64,000 nt of DNA from Gammaproteobacteria bacterium. Its GTDB lineage: Bacteria; Pseudomonadota; Gammaproteobacteria; Pseudomonadales; Pseudohongiellaceae. Within the stretch, counting starts at the first letter, position 1. Each line of letters begins with the position of its first letter. Below the pieces are notes generated by a model. That model worked only from the letters and a program-made list of their open reading frames with translations. It was not told the DNA's origin and did not search any database. Below are positions 1 to 11,300 of the stretch, piece by piece. The DNA is taken from contig PASF01000006.1 in assembly GCA_002711845.1 (NCBI GenBank), positions 124,001 through 188,000 of the forward strand, read 5' to 3'. The position numbers were made by a program, and so were the translations under genes.

Positions 1-368
1 GTGACATCAAAATAACCATCGGTCAGCTCGCTGATGGCCTGCGCTTGCATCATCACGTCGGCCAGTTCTGCGGAAATGTCCACCCACTGCCCCACCGGCG
101 CGCGATTGAAGCGTGACAGTTCCGAGTCCGGCGCATAGGTGGACATCAGTTCACGATCGATGCGAAACAGATGTTCTCCGATACCCTGTGCGAGCTCGTT
201 ATCGGAGAGCGTTTCCGGGAACTCTGTGACCAGGACGCGGTACCAGGTCCCCATGGTCTGGCCATCCAGCTGATAAACCTGACCGGGCCCCTCGGGACGC
301 AACCACATCCAGCTTAGAAACAACGCCAGAAATGCCAGGGTAAAACTGTAACGACGCAGGTATTTCAA
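1..368 (-). CDS. apbE: FAD:protein FMN transferase ApbE (partial, C-terminus beyond left edge)
   Basis: Only the first ~122 residues are in the window. ApbE attaches FMN covalently to threonines of NqrB and NqrC, so its place just downstream of nqrF fits. An N-terminal hydrophobic segment (about residues 8-22) looks like a membrane anchor or signal. After it come the family motifs GQTMGTWYRV, MSTYAPDSELSRFN and TDGYFDV. The start is taken as TTG at 368 because GGAGA lies 6 bases upstream; an adjacent TTG at 371 is the alternative. Non-ATG start and truncation by the window edge are the only oddities. Confidence 0.85.
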   Translation of the reverse strand, partial: MKYLRRYSFTLAFLALFLSWMWLRPEGPGQVYQLDGQTMGTWYRVLVTEFPETLSDNELAQGIGEHLFRIDRELMSTYAPDSELSRFNRAPVGQWVDISAELADVMMQAQAISELTDGYFDV

Positions 369-501
369 CAAGGCTCTCCAGTCAATGGCCTTTGTACAGA
401 AACGCAAAGGGGAGCAGGACTGTCAACACAGCACCTCTGCTCCCCCGGTCTGGATTCTGGAACACCCTGAGCTGTGTGCCACCGGGGTGGCACACGACAG
501 A

Positions 502-1728
502 TCAGGAGAATTCGTCCAGTGCGATGTTCTCGTCCTCAACGCCCAGATCCTTGAGCATCTTGATGCAGGATGCGTTCATGATAGGCGGTCCGCACATATA
601 GTATTCACAATCTTCCGGCGCTGCATGATCTTTCAGGTAATGATCATGCACGACGTTGTGAATAAAGCCGGTATAACCGGTCCAGTTGTCTTCCGGCTGC
701 GGTTCCGACAGGGCCACATGCCAGACAAAATTATCGTGCTCTTCAGCAAGTTTGTCGAAATCTTCCACATAGAACATTTCTTTCTTGCTGCGCGCACCGT
801 ACCAGAAAGAGATCTTGCGCTTGCTGTTGAGACGGCACAGCTGATCGAAGATATGCGAACGCATCGGTGCCATACCGGCACCGCCGCCAATGAACACCAT
901 TTCGTTGTCGGTTTCCTTGGCAAAAAATTCACCGTAGGGCCCGAACACCTTGATCTTGTCGCCCGGCTTCATGTTGAAAATATAGGAGGACATGATGCCC
1001 GGCGGATAATTGGTGCGCGGCGGTGGTGTCGCGACGCGGATGTTGAACTTGATGATGCCGTATTCTTCGGGGTAGTTGGCCATTGAGTAGGCGCGGATGG
1101 TGGTTTCATCACATTTGGAGTTCAGATTGAACAGACCGAACTTTTCCCAGTCTTCGCGGAAACGTTCATCAATGTCAAAATCCTTGAAGTGTACTTCGTG
1201 CGGTGGCACTTCCAGCTGCACATAACCGCCGGCACGGAAGTCGACAACCTCGCCTTCGGGAATTTTCAGCACCAGCTCTTTGATGAAAGTCGCCACGTTG
1301 TGGTTGGAGATGACCTCACATTCCCACTGCTTGACACCAAAGAATTCGGGGTCCACTTCAATCTTCATGTCCTGCTTGACCGCGACCTGGCACGACAGGC
1401 GCCAGTTGTCCTTGGCTTCACCCATGGTGAAGTGGCCCGCCTCGGTCGGCAGCATGGAGCCACCGCCGTCGATCACCTGGCATTTGCACTGGGCACAGGT
1501 ACCGCCGCCGCCACAGGCAGACGACAGGAAGATGCCGGCGTCAGCCAGGGTGTTGAGCAGCTTGCCGCCCGCAGGCACAGTGATGGATTTATCGGGGTCA
1601 CCATTGATCTCGATCTTTACGTCACCGGAGCTGACCAGTTTGGCTCGCGCGGCAAGAATCAACATCACCAGCAGCATTACCACGACGGTAAACATCAATG
1701 CGCCAGCTACAATCGTTGTGATATCCAT
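502..1728 (-). CDS. nqrF: Na+-translocating NADH:quinone reductase subunit F
   Basis: NADH-oxidising subunit (408 aa) of the Na+-pumping NADH:ubiquinone oxidoreductase; it passes electrons from NADH through FAD and a 2Fe-2S centre into the membrane subunits. One transmembrane helix spans about residues 5-27. A plant-type ferredoxin domain follows, with cluster cysteines C72, C78, C81 and C113 ([14 protein letters not shown]). The FAD-binding RAYSMANYP motif lies in the middle and the NADH-binding [11 protein letters not shown] further on. It ends the nqrABCDEF operon, 43 bases after nqrE. Length is normal for the family. Confidence 0.97.
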   Translation of the reverse strand: MDITTIVAGALMFTVVVMLLVMLILAARAKLVSSGDVKIEINGDPDKSITVPAGGKLLNTLADAGIFLSSACGGGGTCAQCKCQVIDGGGSMLPTEAGHFTMGEAKDNWRLSCQVAVKQDMKIEVDPEFFGVKQWECEVISNHNVATFIKELVLKIPEGEVVDFRAGGYVQLEVPPHEVHFKDFDIDERFREDWEKFGLFNLNSKCDETTIRAYSMANYPEEYGIIKFNIRVATPPPRTNYPPGIMSSYIFNMKPGDKIKVFGPYGEFFAKETDNEMVFIGGGAGMAPMRSHIFDQLCRLNSKRKISFWYGARSKKEMFYVEDFDKLAEEHDNFVWHVALSEPQPEDNWTGYTGFIHNVVHDHYLKDHAAPEDCEYYMCGPPIMNASCIKMLKDLGVEDENIALDEFS

Positions 1729-1771
1729 TATTTCTGAAACCTTTTCACTTCAACGTGGGTTACAAAACAGT

Positions 1772-2380
1772 TTAAAGCGTCAGACCACTGAATGACATGA
1801 AGCCTAGCGACATCAATCCGGTGCTCACAAACGTGATGCCCAGACCACGAAGACCTGCCGGCACGTCGCTGTATTTCATTTTTTCGCGAATACCTGCCAG
1901 CAGCACAATCGCCAACGCCCAGCCAAAGCCGGCACCGATGCCGTACACCACACTTTCCGAGAACGTGTAGCTGCGCTCAACCATGAACAGCGACGCACCC
2001 AGGATGGCACAGTTCACGGTAATCAACGGCAGGAACACGCCCAGTGCGTTGTAGAGTGCCGGCACAAACTTGTCCAGAAACATTTCCAGAATCTGCACCA
2101 TGGCGGCAATCACACCAATGTAGCACAGGAAGCCCAGGAAGCTCAGATCAACATCCGGCAACCCGGCCCAGGCCAGTGCCCCATCCTTGAGCAGATAATG
2201 AAAGATCAGGTTGTTCACTGGCACCGTGATAGCCTGCACCACCACAACCGCAATACCCAGGCCGATGGCCGTCTCGACTTTCTTGGAGACCGCCAGGAAG
2301 GTGCACATACCCAGGAACAGCATCAGTGCCATGTTCTCCACGAACACGGCAGAGACAAACAGACTCAGATAATGTTCCAT
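1772..2380 (-). CDS. nqrE: Na+-NQR subunit E
   Basis: Integral membrane subunit (202 aa) of Na+-NQR with six predicted helices and the family N-terminus [20 protein letters not shown]. Together with NqrD it forms an antiparallel pair around the intramembrane iron centre; a cysteine in the GMCTFLAVS segment of the first helices fits that role. The start is the ATG at 2380, whose A is shared with the nqrD TGA stop (TGATG), so the two are probably translationally coupled. A TTG one codon upstream is less likely. Confidence 0.97.
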   Translation of the reverse strand: MEHYLSLFVSAVFVENMALMLFLGMCTFLAVSKKVETAIGLGIAVVVVQAITVPVNNLIFHYLLKDGALAWAGLPDVDLSFLGFLCYIGVIAAMVQILEMFLDKFVPALYNALGVFLPLITVNCAILGASLFMVERSYTFSESVVYGIGAGFGWALAIVLLAGIREKMKYSDVPAGLRGLGITFVSTGLMSLGFMSFSGLTL

Positions 2381-3042
2381 CAATGCGCTCCTTTCTCAGC
2401 GGTGTGCGGTGCCATGACAAACTCGTCTTTCTCGACCTGCTCCTCGTACTTGTTGCGCAGAATCCAGATAAAGAAACCGATGATGAAGAAGGCACTTGGC
2501 GCCAGCAACATCAGGCCGTTGGGCTGATACCAGCCGCCGTTGGCGACAGACGGCAGAATGGTGTAGCCCAGCAGCGTGCCGGAACCGAACAGTTCACGCA
2601 GCGTACCCACAACAATCAGCACCACGCTGTAGCCCAGACCATTGCCGATACCGTCTATGAAACTGGGGACCGGCGGGTTCTTCATGGCAAAGGCCTCTGC
2701 CCGGCCCATGACAATACAGTTGGTGATGATCAGACCGACAAACACACTGAGCTGCCGGCTGATGTCATAGGCGAAAGCCTTGAGGAACTGGTCAACCAGG
2801 ATCACCAGCGAGGCGATGATGGTCATCTGCACGATGATCCGGATACTGCTGGGCATGTGATTGCGGATCATGGAGATAAACAGGTTGGAGAACGCCACCA
2901 CCATGGTCAGCGCCACACACATCACCAGGGTGACAGACAGGCTGGTGGTCACCGCCAGCGCCGAACACACACCCAGGATCTGCAGCGCGATCGGGTTGTC
3001 TGCGAAGATCGGTTTGATCAGAATTGTTTTATTCATCGACAT
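2380..3042 (-). CDS. nqrD: Na+-NQR subunit D
   Basis: Integral membrane subunit (220 aa), homologous to NqrE/RnfA/RnfE. It has multiple hydrophobic helices and the conserved [18 protein letters not shown] segment, whose cysteine is expected to help coordinate the membrane iron centre. The ATG at 3042 is preceded by GAGGG at suitable spacing; a second ATG two codons later (3036) is possible. The stop overlaps the nqrE start by one base. The charged C-terminal tail (EEQVEKDEF) is a cytoplasmic extension. Confidence 0.97.
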   Translation of the reverse strand: MSMNKTILIKPIFADNPIALQILGVCSALAVTTSLSVTLVMCVALTMVVAFSNLFISMIRNHMPSSIRIIVQMTIIASLVILVDQFLKAFAYDISRQLSVFVGLIITNCIVMGRAEAFAMKNPPVPSFIDGIGNGLGYSVVLIVVGTLRELFGSGTLLGYTILPSVANGGWYQPNGLMLLAPSAFFIIGFFIWILRNKYEEQVEKDEFVMAPHTAEKGAH

Positions 3043-3055
3043 TGTTTAACCCTCT

Positions 3056-3850
3056 TCAGCTCTGCACTTCATTACGCAGGAAAGGCGCGAAACCACGCTC
3101 CCCGAGCCAGAATTCGATCATATTCTCGACACCGCGACTGGTCAGCGTGGCACCCGCCAGGGCGTCCACCTGATACTCGCCCTGCCCGCCGCCTTTGCTG
3201 ACGCGGAACGCGATGTCCATGTCCTCGTTGTAGATCTGCTTGCCCAGCCACTGTTCCTGCCAGCGCGGGTTGCTGATCTCGCCGCCCAGGCCGGGCGTTT
3301 CCTGATGATCGTAGAAACCGATGCCACGCACCGTATTGCCGTCGCCTTCCAGCGCCAGATAACCGTACATGATGCCCCACAGCCCGTAACCGCTCACCGG
3401 GATGACCACGGTCTGGTAGCCTTCGCCCTGTTCGTTATCAATGACATAGACAGTGGCATAGGCGGCGCGGCGACGGATGGAGGCCACATCGTCCGTGCCC
3501 GTGAGCGCCTCGGACATGGCCGGGTCATTTTTAGCGGACTGCTGGTCATAGGTCTGCGGATCCAGACCCAGGGACTGCTGCTCCTCGTCAGTGAGGTAAC
3601 GCCCTTCATCCAGGTTCACCAGGCGCGGGGTAAATTCACTGAACATCCCCGCTACATCGGCATTGGTATGAACGCTTGGATCAAACAGGCCGGCCGCGAC
3701 CAGGATGTTCTTGTTGCGATCAAGAATCTCGTTGGCCGTCTGCATGGGCTTGAGGATCACCGCCGCACTGGAGATGACAATCGAGCACACAGCACACAGG
3801 CCAAACGCGACCTTGAGGGTGTTCTTAACGGAGTTCACATTAGACGACAT
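3056..3850 (-). CDS. nqrC: Na+-NQR subunit C (FMN-binding)
   Basis: Periplasm-facing flavoprotein subunit (264 aa) with one N-terminal transmembrane helix (about residues 10-32) and an FMN-binding domain. The covalent FMN site is the threonine of [10 protein letters not shown] near the C-terminus, the substrate site for ApbE. The residue before GAT is alanine, where Vibrio NqrC has serine. The start is taken as ATG 3850 ([10 protein letters not shown]); a TTG at 3859 lies too close to the GGAGG. The start lies inside the 3' end of nqrB (11-base overlap). Confidence 0.96.
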   Translation of the reverse strand: MSSNVNSVKNTLKVAFGLCAVCSIVISSAAVILKPMQTANEILDRNKNILVAAGLFDPSVHTNADVAGMFSEFTPRLVNLDEGRYLTDEEQQSLGLDPQTYDQQSAKNDPAMSEALTGTDDVASIRRRAAYATVYVIDNEQGEGYQTVVIPVSGYGLWGIMYGYLALEGDGNTVRGIGFYDHQETPGLGGEISNPRWQEQWLGKQIYNEDMDIAFRVSKGGGQGEYQVDALAGATLTSRGVENMIEFWLGERGFAPFLRNEVQS

Positions 3851-5057
3851 TGCGGGCAATCCTCCGTTTGATGTTGGCTTTCACGACAAAATAGTCGATC
3901 AGTGGCGCTGACAGGTTGGCGAACAGAATCGCGAGCATCATACCCTCTGGATACGCAGGATTGAGCACACGGATCATTATCACCAGGAAACCGATCAGCA
4001 GGCCGTACACCCATTTACCGGTATTGGTCATGGACCCGGACACGGGGTCCGTTGCCATGAACACCATACCGAAGGCAAAGCCACCCAACACCAGATGCCA
4101 GTACCAGGGTGTGGCAAAGGCCGGGTTGGTGTCAGAGCCAATCAGATTGAGCAGGGTCGAGAACAGCACCATGCCCAGGAACGTGCCCAGCATGATGCGC
4201 CAGGAGGCGATGCGTGTGATCAGCAGCACTGCGGCGCCAATCAGGATGGCCAGTGTTGATACCTCACCGATGGAGCCCTGCATGCGACCGACAAATGCAT
4301 CCATCCAGGTCAGCTGCTCGCCTGTCGCGATCATGATGGCCGGCAGGCCTTCGGTGGCTATCTGGCTGAGCGCCGTGGCACCGGAAAAACCATCCACCGC
4401 CGTCCACACGGAATCACCGGAGATCTGCGGCGCGTAGGCAAAGAACAGGAAAGCACGGCCGGTCAGCGCCGGGTTGAGGAAGTTTTTGCCGGTACCGCCG
4501 AACACTTCCTTGCCCACGATAATGCCGAAGCTGATGCCCAGTGCCGCCTGCCACAACGGCAATGATGCTGGCACAATCAGCGAGAACAGAATCGAGGTGA
4601 CAAAGAAGCCTTCGTTGATCTCATGGCCACGCTTGACGGCAAACAGTACTTCCCAGAAACCGCCGACAATAAACACAGTGGCATAGATGGGAATGTAATG
4701 GACTGCGCCATACCAGAAATTGTCCCAGATACTGGTCGGGTCGTTGCCGGCCAGCAGGCCCAGAATCGCACCGCGCCAGCCATCCAGTCCTTCCAGGCCC
4801 ATGTTGACTATCGCCATGTTGGCCTGATAACCGACATTGTACATGCCATAGAACATGGCCGGGAAAGCACACAGCCAGACCGTGATCATGATACGTTTCA
4901 GGTCGATACCGTCACGCACATGAGCGCCGGCCACCGTGACCTTGCTCGGGCTGTAGAAAATGGTGTCCACCGCCTCGTAAAGCGGGTACATCTTTTCGTA
5001 TTTGCCGCCTTTTTCAAACTGCGGCGCTAAATCGTCAAGTACTTTGCGCAGACCCAT
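3840..5057 (-). CDS. nqrB: Na+-NQR subunit B (FMN-binding membrane subunit)
   Basis: Largest membrane subunit (405 aa, usual length) of Na+-NQR, carrying a covalent FMN on the threonine of DGFSGATAL (about residue 235) and riboflavin and quinone sites in the membrane. About ten hydrophobic segments follow a soluble N-terminus beginning [19 protein letters not shown]. It lies 14 bases downstream of nqrA and overlaps nqrC by 11 bases, consistent with tight co-translation. Confidence 0.97.
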   Translation of the reverse strand: MGLRKVLDDLAPQFEKGGKYEKMYPLYEAVDTIFYSPSKVTVAGAHVRDGIDLKRIMITVWLCAFPAMFYGMYNVGYQANMAIVNMGLEGLDGWRGAILGLLAGNDPTSIWDNFWYGAVHYIPIYATVFIVGGFWEVLFAVKRGHEINEGFFVTSILFSLIVPASLPLWQAALGISFGIIVGKEVFGGTGKNFLNPALTGRAFLFFAYAPQISGDSVWTAVDGFSGATALSQIATEGLPAIMIATGEQLTWMDAFVGRMQGSIGEVSTLAILIGAAVLLITRIASWRIMLGTFLGMVLFSTLLNLIGSDTNPAFATPWYWHLVLGGFAFGMVFMATDPVSGSMTNTGKWVYGLLIGFLVIMIRVLNPAYPEGMMLAILFANLSAPLIDYFVVKANIKRRIARNVV

Positions 5058-5071
5058 GTGTCAGATTTCCA

Positions 5072-6430
5072 TTAAGTCTCTTTTTCGATTCGTGTGAGGT
5101 TGTCACGCAGAATCGGACCGTATTCATATTTACCCGGGCACACATAGGTGCACAGACCCAGATCATCTTCATCCAGTTCCAGGGCGCCGAGGCTCATGGC
5201 GGATTCGATATCGCCAACAATCAGAGAACGCAGTAACTGGGTCGGCAGGATATCAAGCGGCATGATGGTCTCGTAGGAACCGACAGGCACCATCGCCCGC
5301 TCACTGCCGTTGGTCGTGGTGGTCATGTTGAGCTTTTTGCCACCGAACAGGCTGGTGAGATAAATGTTCAGATTGGAGTGCCGGTTGGCACCCGGGGACA
5401 GATAACCAAACATCGGGCGTTCACGGCCTTCACGCAGCACCGTCACCTGCTGATGGTAACGTCCCAGGAAGTCTTCCGGCGCGCCCGCCTTGCGACCGGA
5501 AAGCACGGGGCCGGAGACCACGCGGTTTTCACCGTCATGCAGTTCACCATCGAGCAGCTCGGTGAGGTTCGCGCCCAGACGGGCGCGCAGCAGGCGTGGC
5601 TGCTTGACCTGGGGGCCGGCAATCGCGACAAAGCGCTCCGTCCACAGGGTGCCGGTGGCAAACAGCTTGCCGGTGGCAATGACATCCTGGAAAGCCATCG
5701 TCCACACCCATTTGTTAAGGCTGACCGGATCCAGGAAATGGATATGGGTGCCACTCAGGCCCGAGGGGTGCGGACCGCTGAATGCTTCAATGACCACGTT
5801 GTCGGCAAAGGCTTCGTTCTCCAGACCGGCGAATGTGCCGTCACGGCGACACAGGAACACCTTGCCCTCAGTCAGCCGGGCCAGCACGTTCACACCCCGG
5901 ACAAAATCCTGTGAGTGCTCCCGGGCGACCACTTCCGGGTCAAGCGCCAGGGGATTGCTGTCCATCAGGTTGATGAAAATCGATGACGGCTTGCTGTCCG
6001 GGTCCGGTACCTTGCTGAACGGGCGGGTACGCAGCGCCGTCCACAGCCCGGACTGCACCAGGTTTTCCACCACTTTCTCGCGCGCCAGCGATGCAATATC
6101 GGCATCCGCATAGCTGGCAAAACTGACCGCATCCGTGTCCGCCTCATCCAGCTCGATCACCAGCGACAGAAACACCCGACGTTCACCGCGGTTGATCGCT
6201 TTGACCACACCGCTGCCCGGCGCGGTATAAATCACCCCCGGTGTCTTCTTGTCGGTGAATACCGTTTGCCCCAGTTTGACCCTGTCGCCTTCCTTGACTT
6301 CCATGGTGGGCTTCATGCCCACATAGTCATGCCCCAGGACTGCCACCGTGCGGACCGGCCTGGCGTCATGAATCGCCTGCTCCGGAGCGCCATTGATAGG
6401 TAAGTCCAACCCGCGCTTAATTCTGATCAT
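5072..6430 (-). CDS. nqrA: Na+-NQR subunit A
   Basis: Peripheral cytoplasmic subunit (452 aa) of Na+-NQR involved in ubiquinone interaction. The N-terminus [20 protein letters not shown] and the biotinyl-lipoyl-like segment [19 protein letters not shown] are typical. The C-terminal SLF domain contains a segment running to the [16 protein letters not shown] motif. It is the first gene of the operon; a candidate -10 lies ~170 bases upstream, leaving a long leader. Confidence 0.97.
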   Translation of the reverse strand: MIRIKRGLDLPINGAPEQAIHDARPVRTVAVLGHDYVGMKPTMEVKEGDRVKLGQTVFTDKKTPGVIYTAPGSGVVKAINRGERRVFLSLVIELDEADTDAVSFASYADADIASLAREKVVENLVQSGLWTALRTRPFSKVPDPDSKPSSIFINLMDSNPLALDPEVVAREHSQDFVRGVNVLARLTEGKVFLCRRDGTFAGLENEAFADNVVIEAFSGPHPSGLSGTHIHFLDPVSLNKWVWTMAFQDVIATGKLFATGTLWTERFVAIAGPQVKQPRLLRARLGANLTELLDGELHDGENRVVSGPVLSGRKAGAPEDFLGRYHQQVTVLREGRERPMFGYLSPGANRHSNLNIYLTSLFGGKKLNMTTTTNGSERAMVPVGSYETIMPLDILPTQLLRSLIVGDIESAMSLGALELDEDDLGLCTYVCPGKYEYGPILRDNLTRIEKET

Positions 6431-6487
6431 TCATCAGGCCTAGTAATAATTTTCAGGATTAACAGTTGTTTGTCATGGTTATACAGC

Positions 6488-6511
6488 GCAGCGTTTGCTC
6501 GCTGCTTTTTT
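6488..6511 (+). terminator. Hairpin plus T-run (plus-strand orientation) inside the nqr leader
   Basis: GCAGCG, a six-base loop, CGCTGC and then six T's form a textbook intrinsic terminator reading rightwards. No plus-strand gene ends here; it lies antisense within the expected nqrA 5' leader. It may stop antisense transcription, or the hairpin itself may act in the nqr leader RNA. Confidence 0.45.
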
Positions 6512-6598
6512 GAGAGATATCGCTGCCGACAAAGAATGATTGGCGAAGGCCGCCAATAATCGGCACAGGTATCGGCAGGTGCCGTCAAAACGCGCACA

Positions 6599-6604
6599 AT
6601 TATA
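6599..6604 (-). promoter_or_regulatory. Candidate -10 box for the nqr operon
   Basis: A perfect TATAAT reads on the minus strand about 170 bases before the nqrA start. I see no good -35 at 16-18 bases, so an activator may be needed or the assignment may be wrong. Confidence 0.4.
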
Positions 6605-6651
6605 GATGCAAGCCTGCTGATTTACCAGTCATTTTTATTGTTCTGGCGATT

Positions 6652-6679
6652 GCCGGCACCCGATCAGGCGGGCGCCGGC
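6652..6679 (-). terminator. Strong GC hairpin after gap
   Basis: An 11-bp stem (one G-T pair) with a six-base loop starts 10 bases after the gap stop codon. No T-run follows, so it is either a transcript 3'-end stabiliser or part of a weak terminator for gap. Confidence 0.45.
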
Positions 6680-6688
6680 CAGCCAATA

Positions 6689-8149
6689 TCAGGCTTCGCG
6701 CGGGTAAACCCGGTAGCTGACGCCGGCCATTTTATAGACCATGCGCACGACCTGGTTACAGTACCCGAATTCATTGTCGTACCACAAATACAGGACACAG
6801 CGGTTGCCATCGACGATGGTGGCGGTGGAGTCGACGATGGCGGCTTCGCGTGAGCCGACAAAGTCACTGGACACCGCATCCGGATCCTGCGTATAGCTGA
6901 TCTGGTCCTGCAACGGTGAGTGCAGTGCCAGCACCCGCAGAAACTCGTTGATTTCCACCTTGCTGGTTTCCGATCCCAGGTTCAGCATCAGGATGGCCAT
7001 CGATACGTTGGGGATGGGCACCCGCACCGCGTTGCCGGTCAGCTTGCCTGCCAGTTCAGGCACTGCCTTGACCACCGCCTTGGCCGCGCCGGTTTCGGTC
7101 AGCACCATATTCAGCGCGGCACTGCGGCCACGCCGGTTGCCGGTGTGGTAGTTGTCGATCAGGTTCTGGTCGTTGGTGTACGCATGCACGGTTTCCACGT
7201 GACCGCTGACCACACCGAATTTGTCGTTCAGTACCTTCAGCACCGGTGCAATCGCATTGGTCGTGCAGGACGCGGCGGTAATGATGGTGTCATCCGGGCT
7301 GATCTGGTCGTGATTGATGCCGTAGACGATATTCTTCAGAGTACCCTTGCCTGGCGCGGTGAGCATGACCTTGGCGGCGCCTTTTGACTTCAGGTGCAAT
7401 GACAGGCCGGCTTCGTCTCGCCATTTGCCGGTGTTGTCGATGATCAGCGCGTCATGAATGCCGTACTGGGTGTAATCAATATCGTCCGGGCCGTTGGCAT
7501 AAATGATATGAATGACGTTGCCGTTGGCAATCAGGCAGTTATTCTCTTCGTCAATCCGCACCGTGCCCTGGAAGGCGCCATGCACGGAGTCCGAGGTAAA
7601 CAGGCTGGCCCGCTTGATCAGATCGCCTTCCTGGCCCGGCCGCACCACCACCGCGCGCAGCCGCATGACTTCACCGGTGCTGGTACGCTCGACCAGCAGA
7701 CGGGCAATCAGGCGCCCGATGCGACCAAACCCGTAAAGCACGATATCCTGCGATTTTTCGCTGGGCGGCGTTTTAACCCCCACCAGGCTTTTCAGCTCAT
7801 CCGCCACGTACGAGTCAACATCGGGCGCTGTGCCTTTTTCCTGCAACTCCATGTACTTGACAGTGAGCTTGCCCAGGTCAATCTGGCAATGCCACAGGTC
7901 CAGTTTGGCCAGCGCCATCAGCACCGGATGGCTTTCAAACTCCGACATCTCATTGCGGCCAACCTGACGCACAAAGCGGTGCGACTTCATGATACTGGTG
8001 ACAGACTTGTTGTGCAGGGCGCGGCCGTAAATGAATACGCCAACATTGCGCTCGCTGTACAGTCGGCCGACCACAGGAATCATTTCCTGGGCGAGCGCTT
8101 CTCTTTGCTTCCAATCACTGAAATAGTCGTCCGGGCTGGGTCGTGTCAC
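6689..8149 (-). CDS. gap: Glyceraldehyde-3-phosphate dehydrogenase, long form
   Basis: NAD(P)-dependent GAPDH (486 aa) interconverting glyceraldehyde-3-phosphate and 1,3-bisphosphoglycerate in the cytoplasm. About 130 extra N-terminal residues precede the Rossmann motif VLYGFGRIGRL, as in the Pseudomonas long-form enzymes next to mfd. The catalytic cysteine lies in AASCTTNAIAPV; the C-terminal signature WYDNEFGYCNQVVR is intact. The start is GTG at 8149 with a weak AGG upstream. It diverges from mfd. Confidence 0.93.
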   Translation of the reverse strand: MTRPSPDDYFSDWKQREALAQEMIPVVGRLYSERNVGVFIYGRALHNKSVTSIMKSHRFVRQVGRNEMSEFESHPVLMALAKLDLWHCQIDLGKLTVKYMELQEKGTAPDVDSYVADELKSLVGVKTPPSEKSQDIVLYGFGRIGRLIARLLVERTSTGEVMRLRAVVVRPGQEGDLIKRASLFTSDSVHGAFQGTVRIDEENNCLIANGNVIHIIYANGPDDIDYTQYGIHDALIIDNTGKWRDEAGLSLHLKSKGAAKVMLTAPGKGTLKNIVYGINHDQISPDDTIITAASCTTNAIAPVLKVLNDKFGVVSGHVETVHAYTNDQNLIDNYHTGNRRGRSAALNMVLTETGAAKAVVKAVPELAGKLTGNAVRVPIPNVSMAILMLNLGSETSKVEINEFLRVLALHSPLQDQISYTQDPDAVSSDFVGSREAAIVDSTATIVDGNRCVLYLWYDNEFGYCNQVVRMVYKMAGVSYRVYPREA

Positions 8150-8194
8150 GTGGGGTACCTGTCTGCTCGTCGAGTGGATTTAAGAACGGCGCAT

Positions 8195-8223
8195 ATTATC
8201 TTGCTATTGCCGCGCTGGTGCAA
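8195..8223 (-). promoter_or_regulatory. Candidate sigma-70 promoter of gap
   Basis: Minus strand TTGCAC, 17-base spacer, GATAAT, about 46 bases upstream of the gap GTG start. Confidence 0.55.
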
Positions 8224-8299
8224 CTTTATCGGCCGATTTACCGACGATTTCAGTGCCGTCGCACACGACTCGCTCGTGCGCCGGCGACACACAGCCCGG

Positions 8300-8328
8300 T
8301 TGGGATTGCTGCGTGTTTGTGCCAGAAT
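8300..8328 (+). promoter_or_regulatory. Candidate sigma-70 promoter of mfd
   Basis: TTGGGA, 17-base spacer, CAGAAT, ending 32 bases before the chosen mfd ATG. It lies back to back with the gap promoter. Confidence 0.45.
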
Positions 8329-8360
8329 ACGCGCCCACTGCCACCAACAAGCCCGACACC

Positions 8361-11300
8361 ATGCCCGCATTCAATATTTTACGTCCTGAGCTGCCCGCTG
8401 CCAGACACACCGTGCAATGGCAGCCCCTGCCGGACAGCCAGCTCAGCCTGGCACTGGTGCAGGCCGCCAGGCAGGCACCCGGGCCGGTGCTGGTCATCAC
8501 CAACAGCAGCGAGGAAGCCGAACAGCTGCGCCGCGAGCTGCAGTTCTTCAGCGCCGGCGGCGGAAGAAGCGCCGGCGGCGATAAGAGCGCCAGCGACGGA
8601 AAAAGCGCCCTGCCGGTGTATACCTTCCCGGACTGGGAAACCCTGCCCTACGATACCTTTTCGCCGCACCAGGACATCGTGTCAGAACGTCTCAATGCCC
8701 TGTATCACCTGCCGGACATGCGCCGGGGCATTCTCATCGTGCCAGTCAACAGCGCCATGCACCGATTGCCGCCGCAGGCCTATGTGCAAGGCAACAGCCT
8801 GCAACTGGCCGCCGGCGAGACACTCAATACCGACACGCTGCGTCAGCGCCTGATCAACGCCGGCTATCAATATGTCGATTCAGTTTACGAGCACGGCGAA
8901 TTCACGGTACGCGGCGCCATCATGGATATTTTCCCGATGGGCAGCAAGCTGCCCTATCGTATCGATCTGTTTGATGACGAGATTGAGTCCCTGCGTATTT
9001 TTGATCCGGAAACCCAGCTGTCACTGGAAAAGGTGCCGGCCATTCGCCTGCTGCCGGGCAAGGAATACCCGCTTGACGAACACGGCAGGCGTGGCTTCCG
9101 TACTCGCTTCCGTGAGCTGTTCGATGTCGACACCCGGGACTGCACGCTGTACCAGGACATCAGTGAAGGTATCCAGAGCGCCGGGGTGGAATATTATCTG
9201 CCACTGTTCTTTGATGAGCTCAGTCATCTGTTCGAGTACCTGCCGGCCGACACCCTGATCGTGCGCAGCCGTCAGCTGGAGCCACCGGCGCTGCGCTTCT
9301 GGCAGGATATCGAATCGCGCTACGAGGACCGGCGCTATGACCGGCAACGCCCGATTCTGGCGCCTGCCACGCTGTTTCTGACGCCGGAAGACGTGTTCCG
9401 GCATATAAAGCACTTCAGCAGCATTGCCTTGCAGGACAGTGCCGACGCCGCAGGTACCGGCACTGACTTCCCCAATTTGAGTGCCGACAATGCCCGCGCC
9501 GAACCCTTGCAGGCACTGCATACCTGGTTGCTGGCGCACCCGGATTACCGGGTGCTGTTCTGCGCCGAAAGCGCTGGCCGCCGTGAAGTGCTGACCGAGC
9601 TGTTGCGCACCGCCGGACTCAGCCCGGTACCGGTGGACGGCTGGCGGGATTTTGTTGACGGTTCGCAGTCCATGGCCATTTGCATCGCCTCGCTGGACAA
9701 GGGCCTGCTGCTGCCCTCGGAAAAGCTGATGATGATCACCGAGACGCAGCTGCTGGGCCGCAAGATTGCCCAGCGCCGACGCCGGCGCCGCGCCCAGGAC
9801 AACACGGACTTCATCATCAAGAGCCTGACAGAGCTGCATCTGGGTGCTGCCGTGGTGCATATTGATCACGGTGTTGGCCGTTACTGCGGACTGCAGACGC
9901 TGACCATAGAAGACGAAACGGCGGAATTCCTGACACTTGAGTACGCCAATCAGGCCAAGCTGTATGTGCCGGTGGCATCATTGCATCTGATCAGCCGATA
10001 TGGCGGCGCCGATCCGGAGCTGGCACCACTGGACAATCTGGGCAGTGACCAGTGGCAGAAAAACAAGCGCAAGGCCGCAGAGAAAATCCGCGATGCCGCC
10101 GTGGAATTACTGGACATTTACGCCAAGCGTGAATCGCGCGGCGGCTTCCCGTTCCGCTGCGACGACATCGACTACGACAAGTTTGCCGCCAGTTTCCCGT
10201 TCGAGGAAACACCCGATCAGCAGGACGCCATCAACGGTGTCATTGCCGACATGCAGTCTGCCCGCAGCATGGACCGACTGGTGTGCGGCGATGTCGGGTT
10301 CGGCAAAACCGAAGTCGCCATGCGCGCCGCCTTCATTGCCGTGCAGAATCACAAACAGGTGGTGATGCTGGTGCCGACCACCCTGCTCGCCCAGCAACAC
10401 CACGACAGTTTTCGTGACCGTTTTGCTGACTGGCCGGTCAATATTGACCTGATCTCGCGTTTCCGCTCGGGCAAGGAACAGGATGCCACGCTGGAGAAAA
10501 TCCGCGCCGGTAAAGTCGACATCATTATCGGCACGCACAAGCTGCTGCAGAACTCGATCAAGTACAAGGACCTGGGTCTGCTGATTATCGACGAGGAACA
10601 CCGTTTTGGCGTGCAGCAGAAGGAACGTATCAAGGCCCTGCGTGCGGAAGTGGATATCCTCACACTGACCGCGACACCGATCCCCCGCACGCTCAACATG
10701 GCCATGTCGGGCGTGCGCGATCTGTCGCTGATTGTCACACCACCGGCCAAACGCCTGTCGGTGAAAACCTTTGTCCGCGAACAGCAGGACAGCCTGGTCA
10801 AGGAAGCCATCCTGCGTGAGCTGCTGCGCGGCGGGCAGCTGTTCTACCTGCACAATGAAGTCAAAACCATTGAACGCACGGCCGAGCATCTGCGTGATCT
10901 GGTGCCCGAAGCCCGTGTGTGTGTGGCGCACGGGCAATTGCCCGAACGTGAGCTGGAAGTGATCATGGCAGACTTCTATCACAAGCGTTACAACATCCTG
11001 GTGTGCTCGACCATCATCGAAACCGGCATCGATGTACCCAGCGCCAATACCATCATCATCGATCGCGCTGACAAGCTGGGCCTGGCGCAGCTGCACCAGT
11101 TGCGCGGACGGGTCGGACGCTCGCATCACCAGGCCTATGCCTACCTGCTGACGCCACCGCACAAGGCCATGTCCGCCGACGCGCTCAAGCGTCTGGATGC
11201 CATCACCGCCGCCAGCACGCTGGGCGCCGGCTTTACCCTGGCCAGCCACGACCTGGAAATACGGGGCGCCGGCGAGATTCTGGGTGAAGAGCAGACCGGG

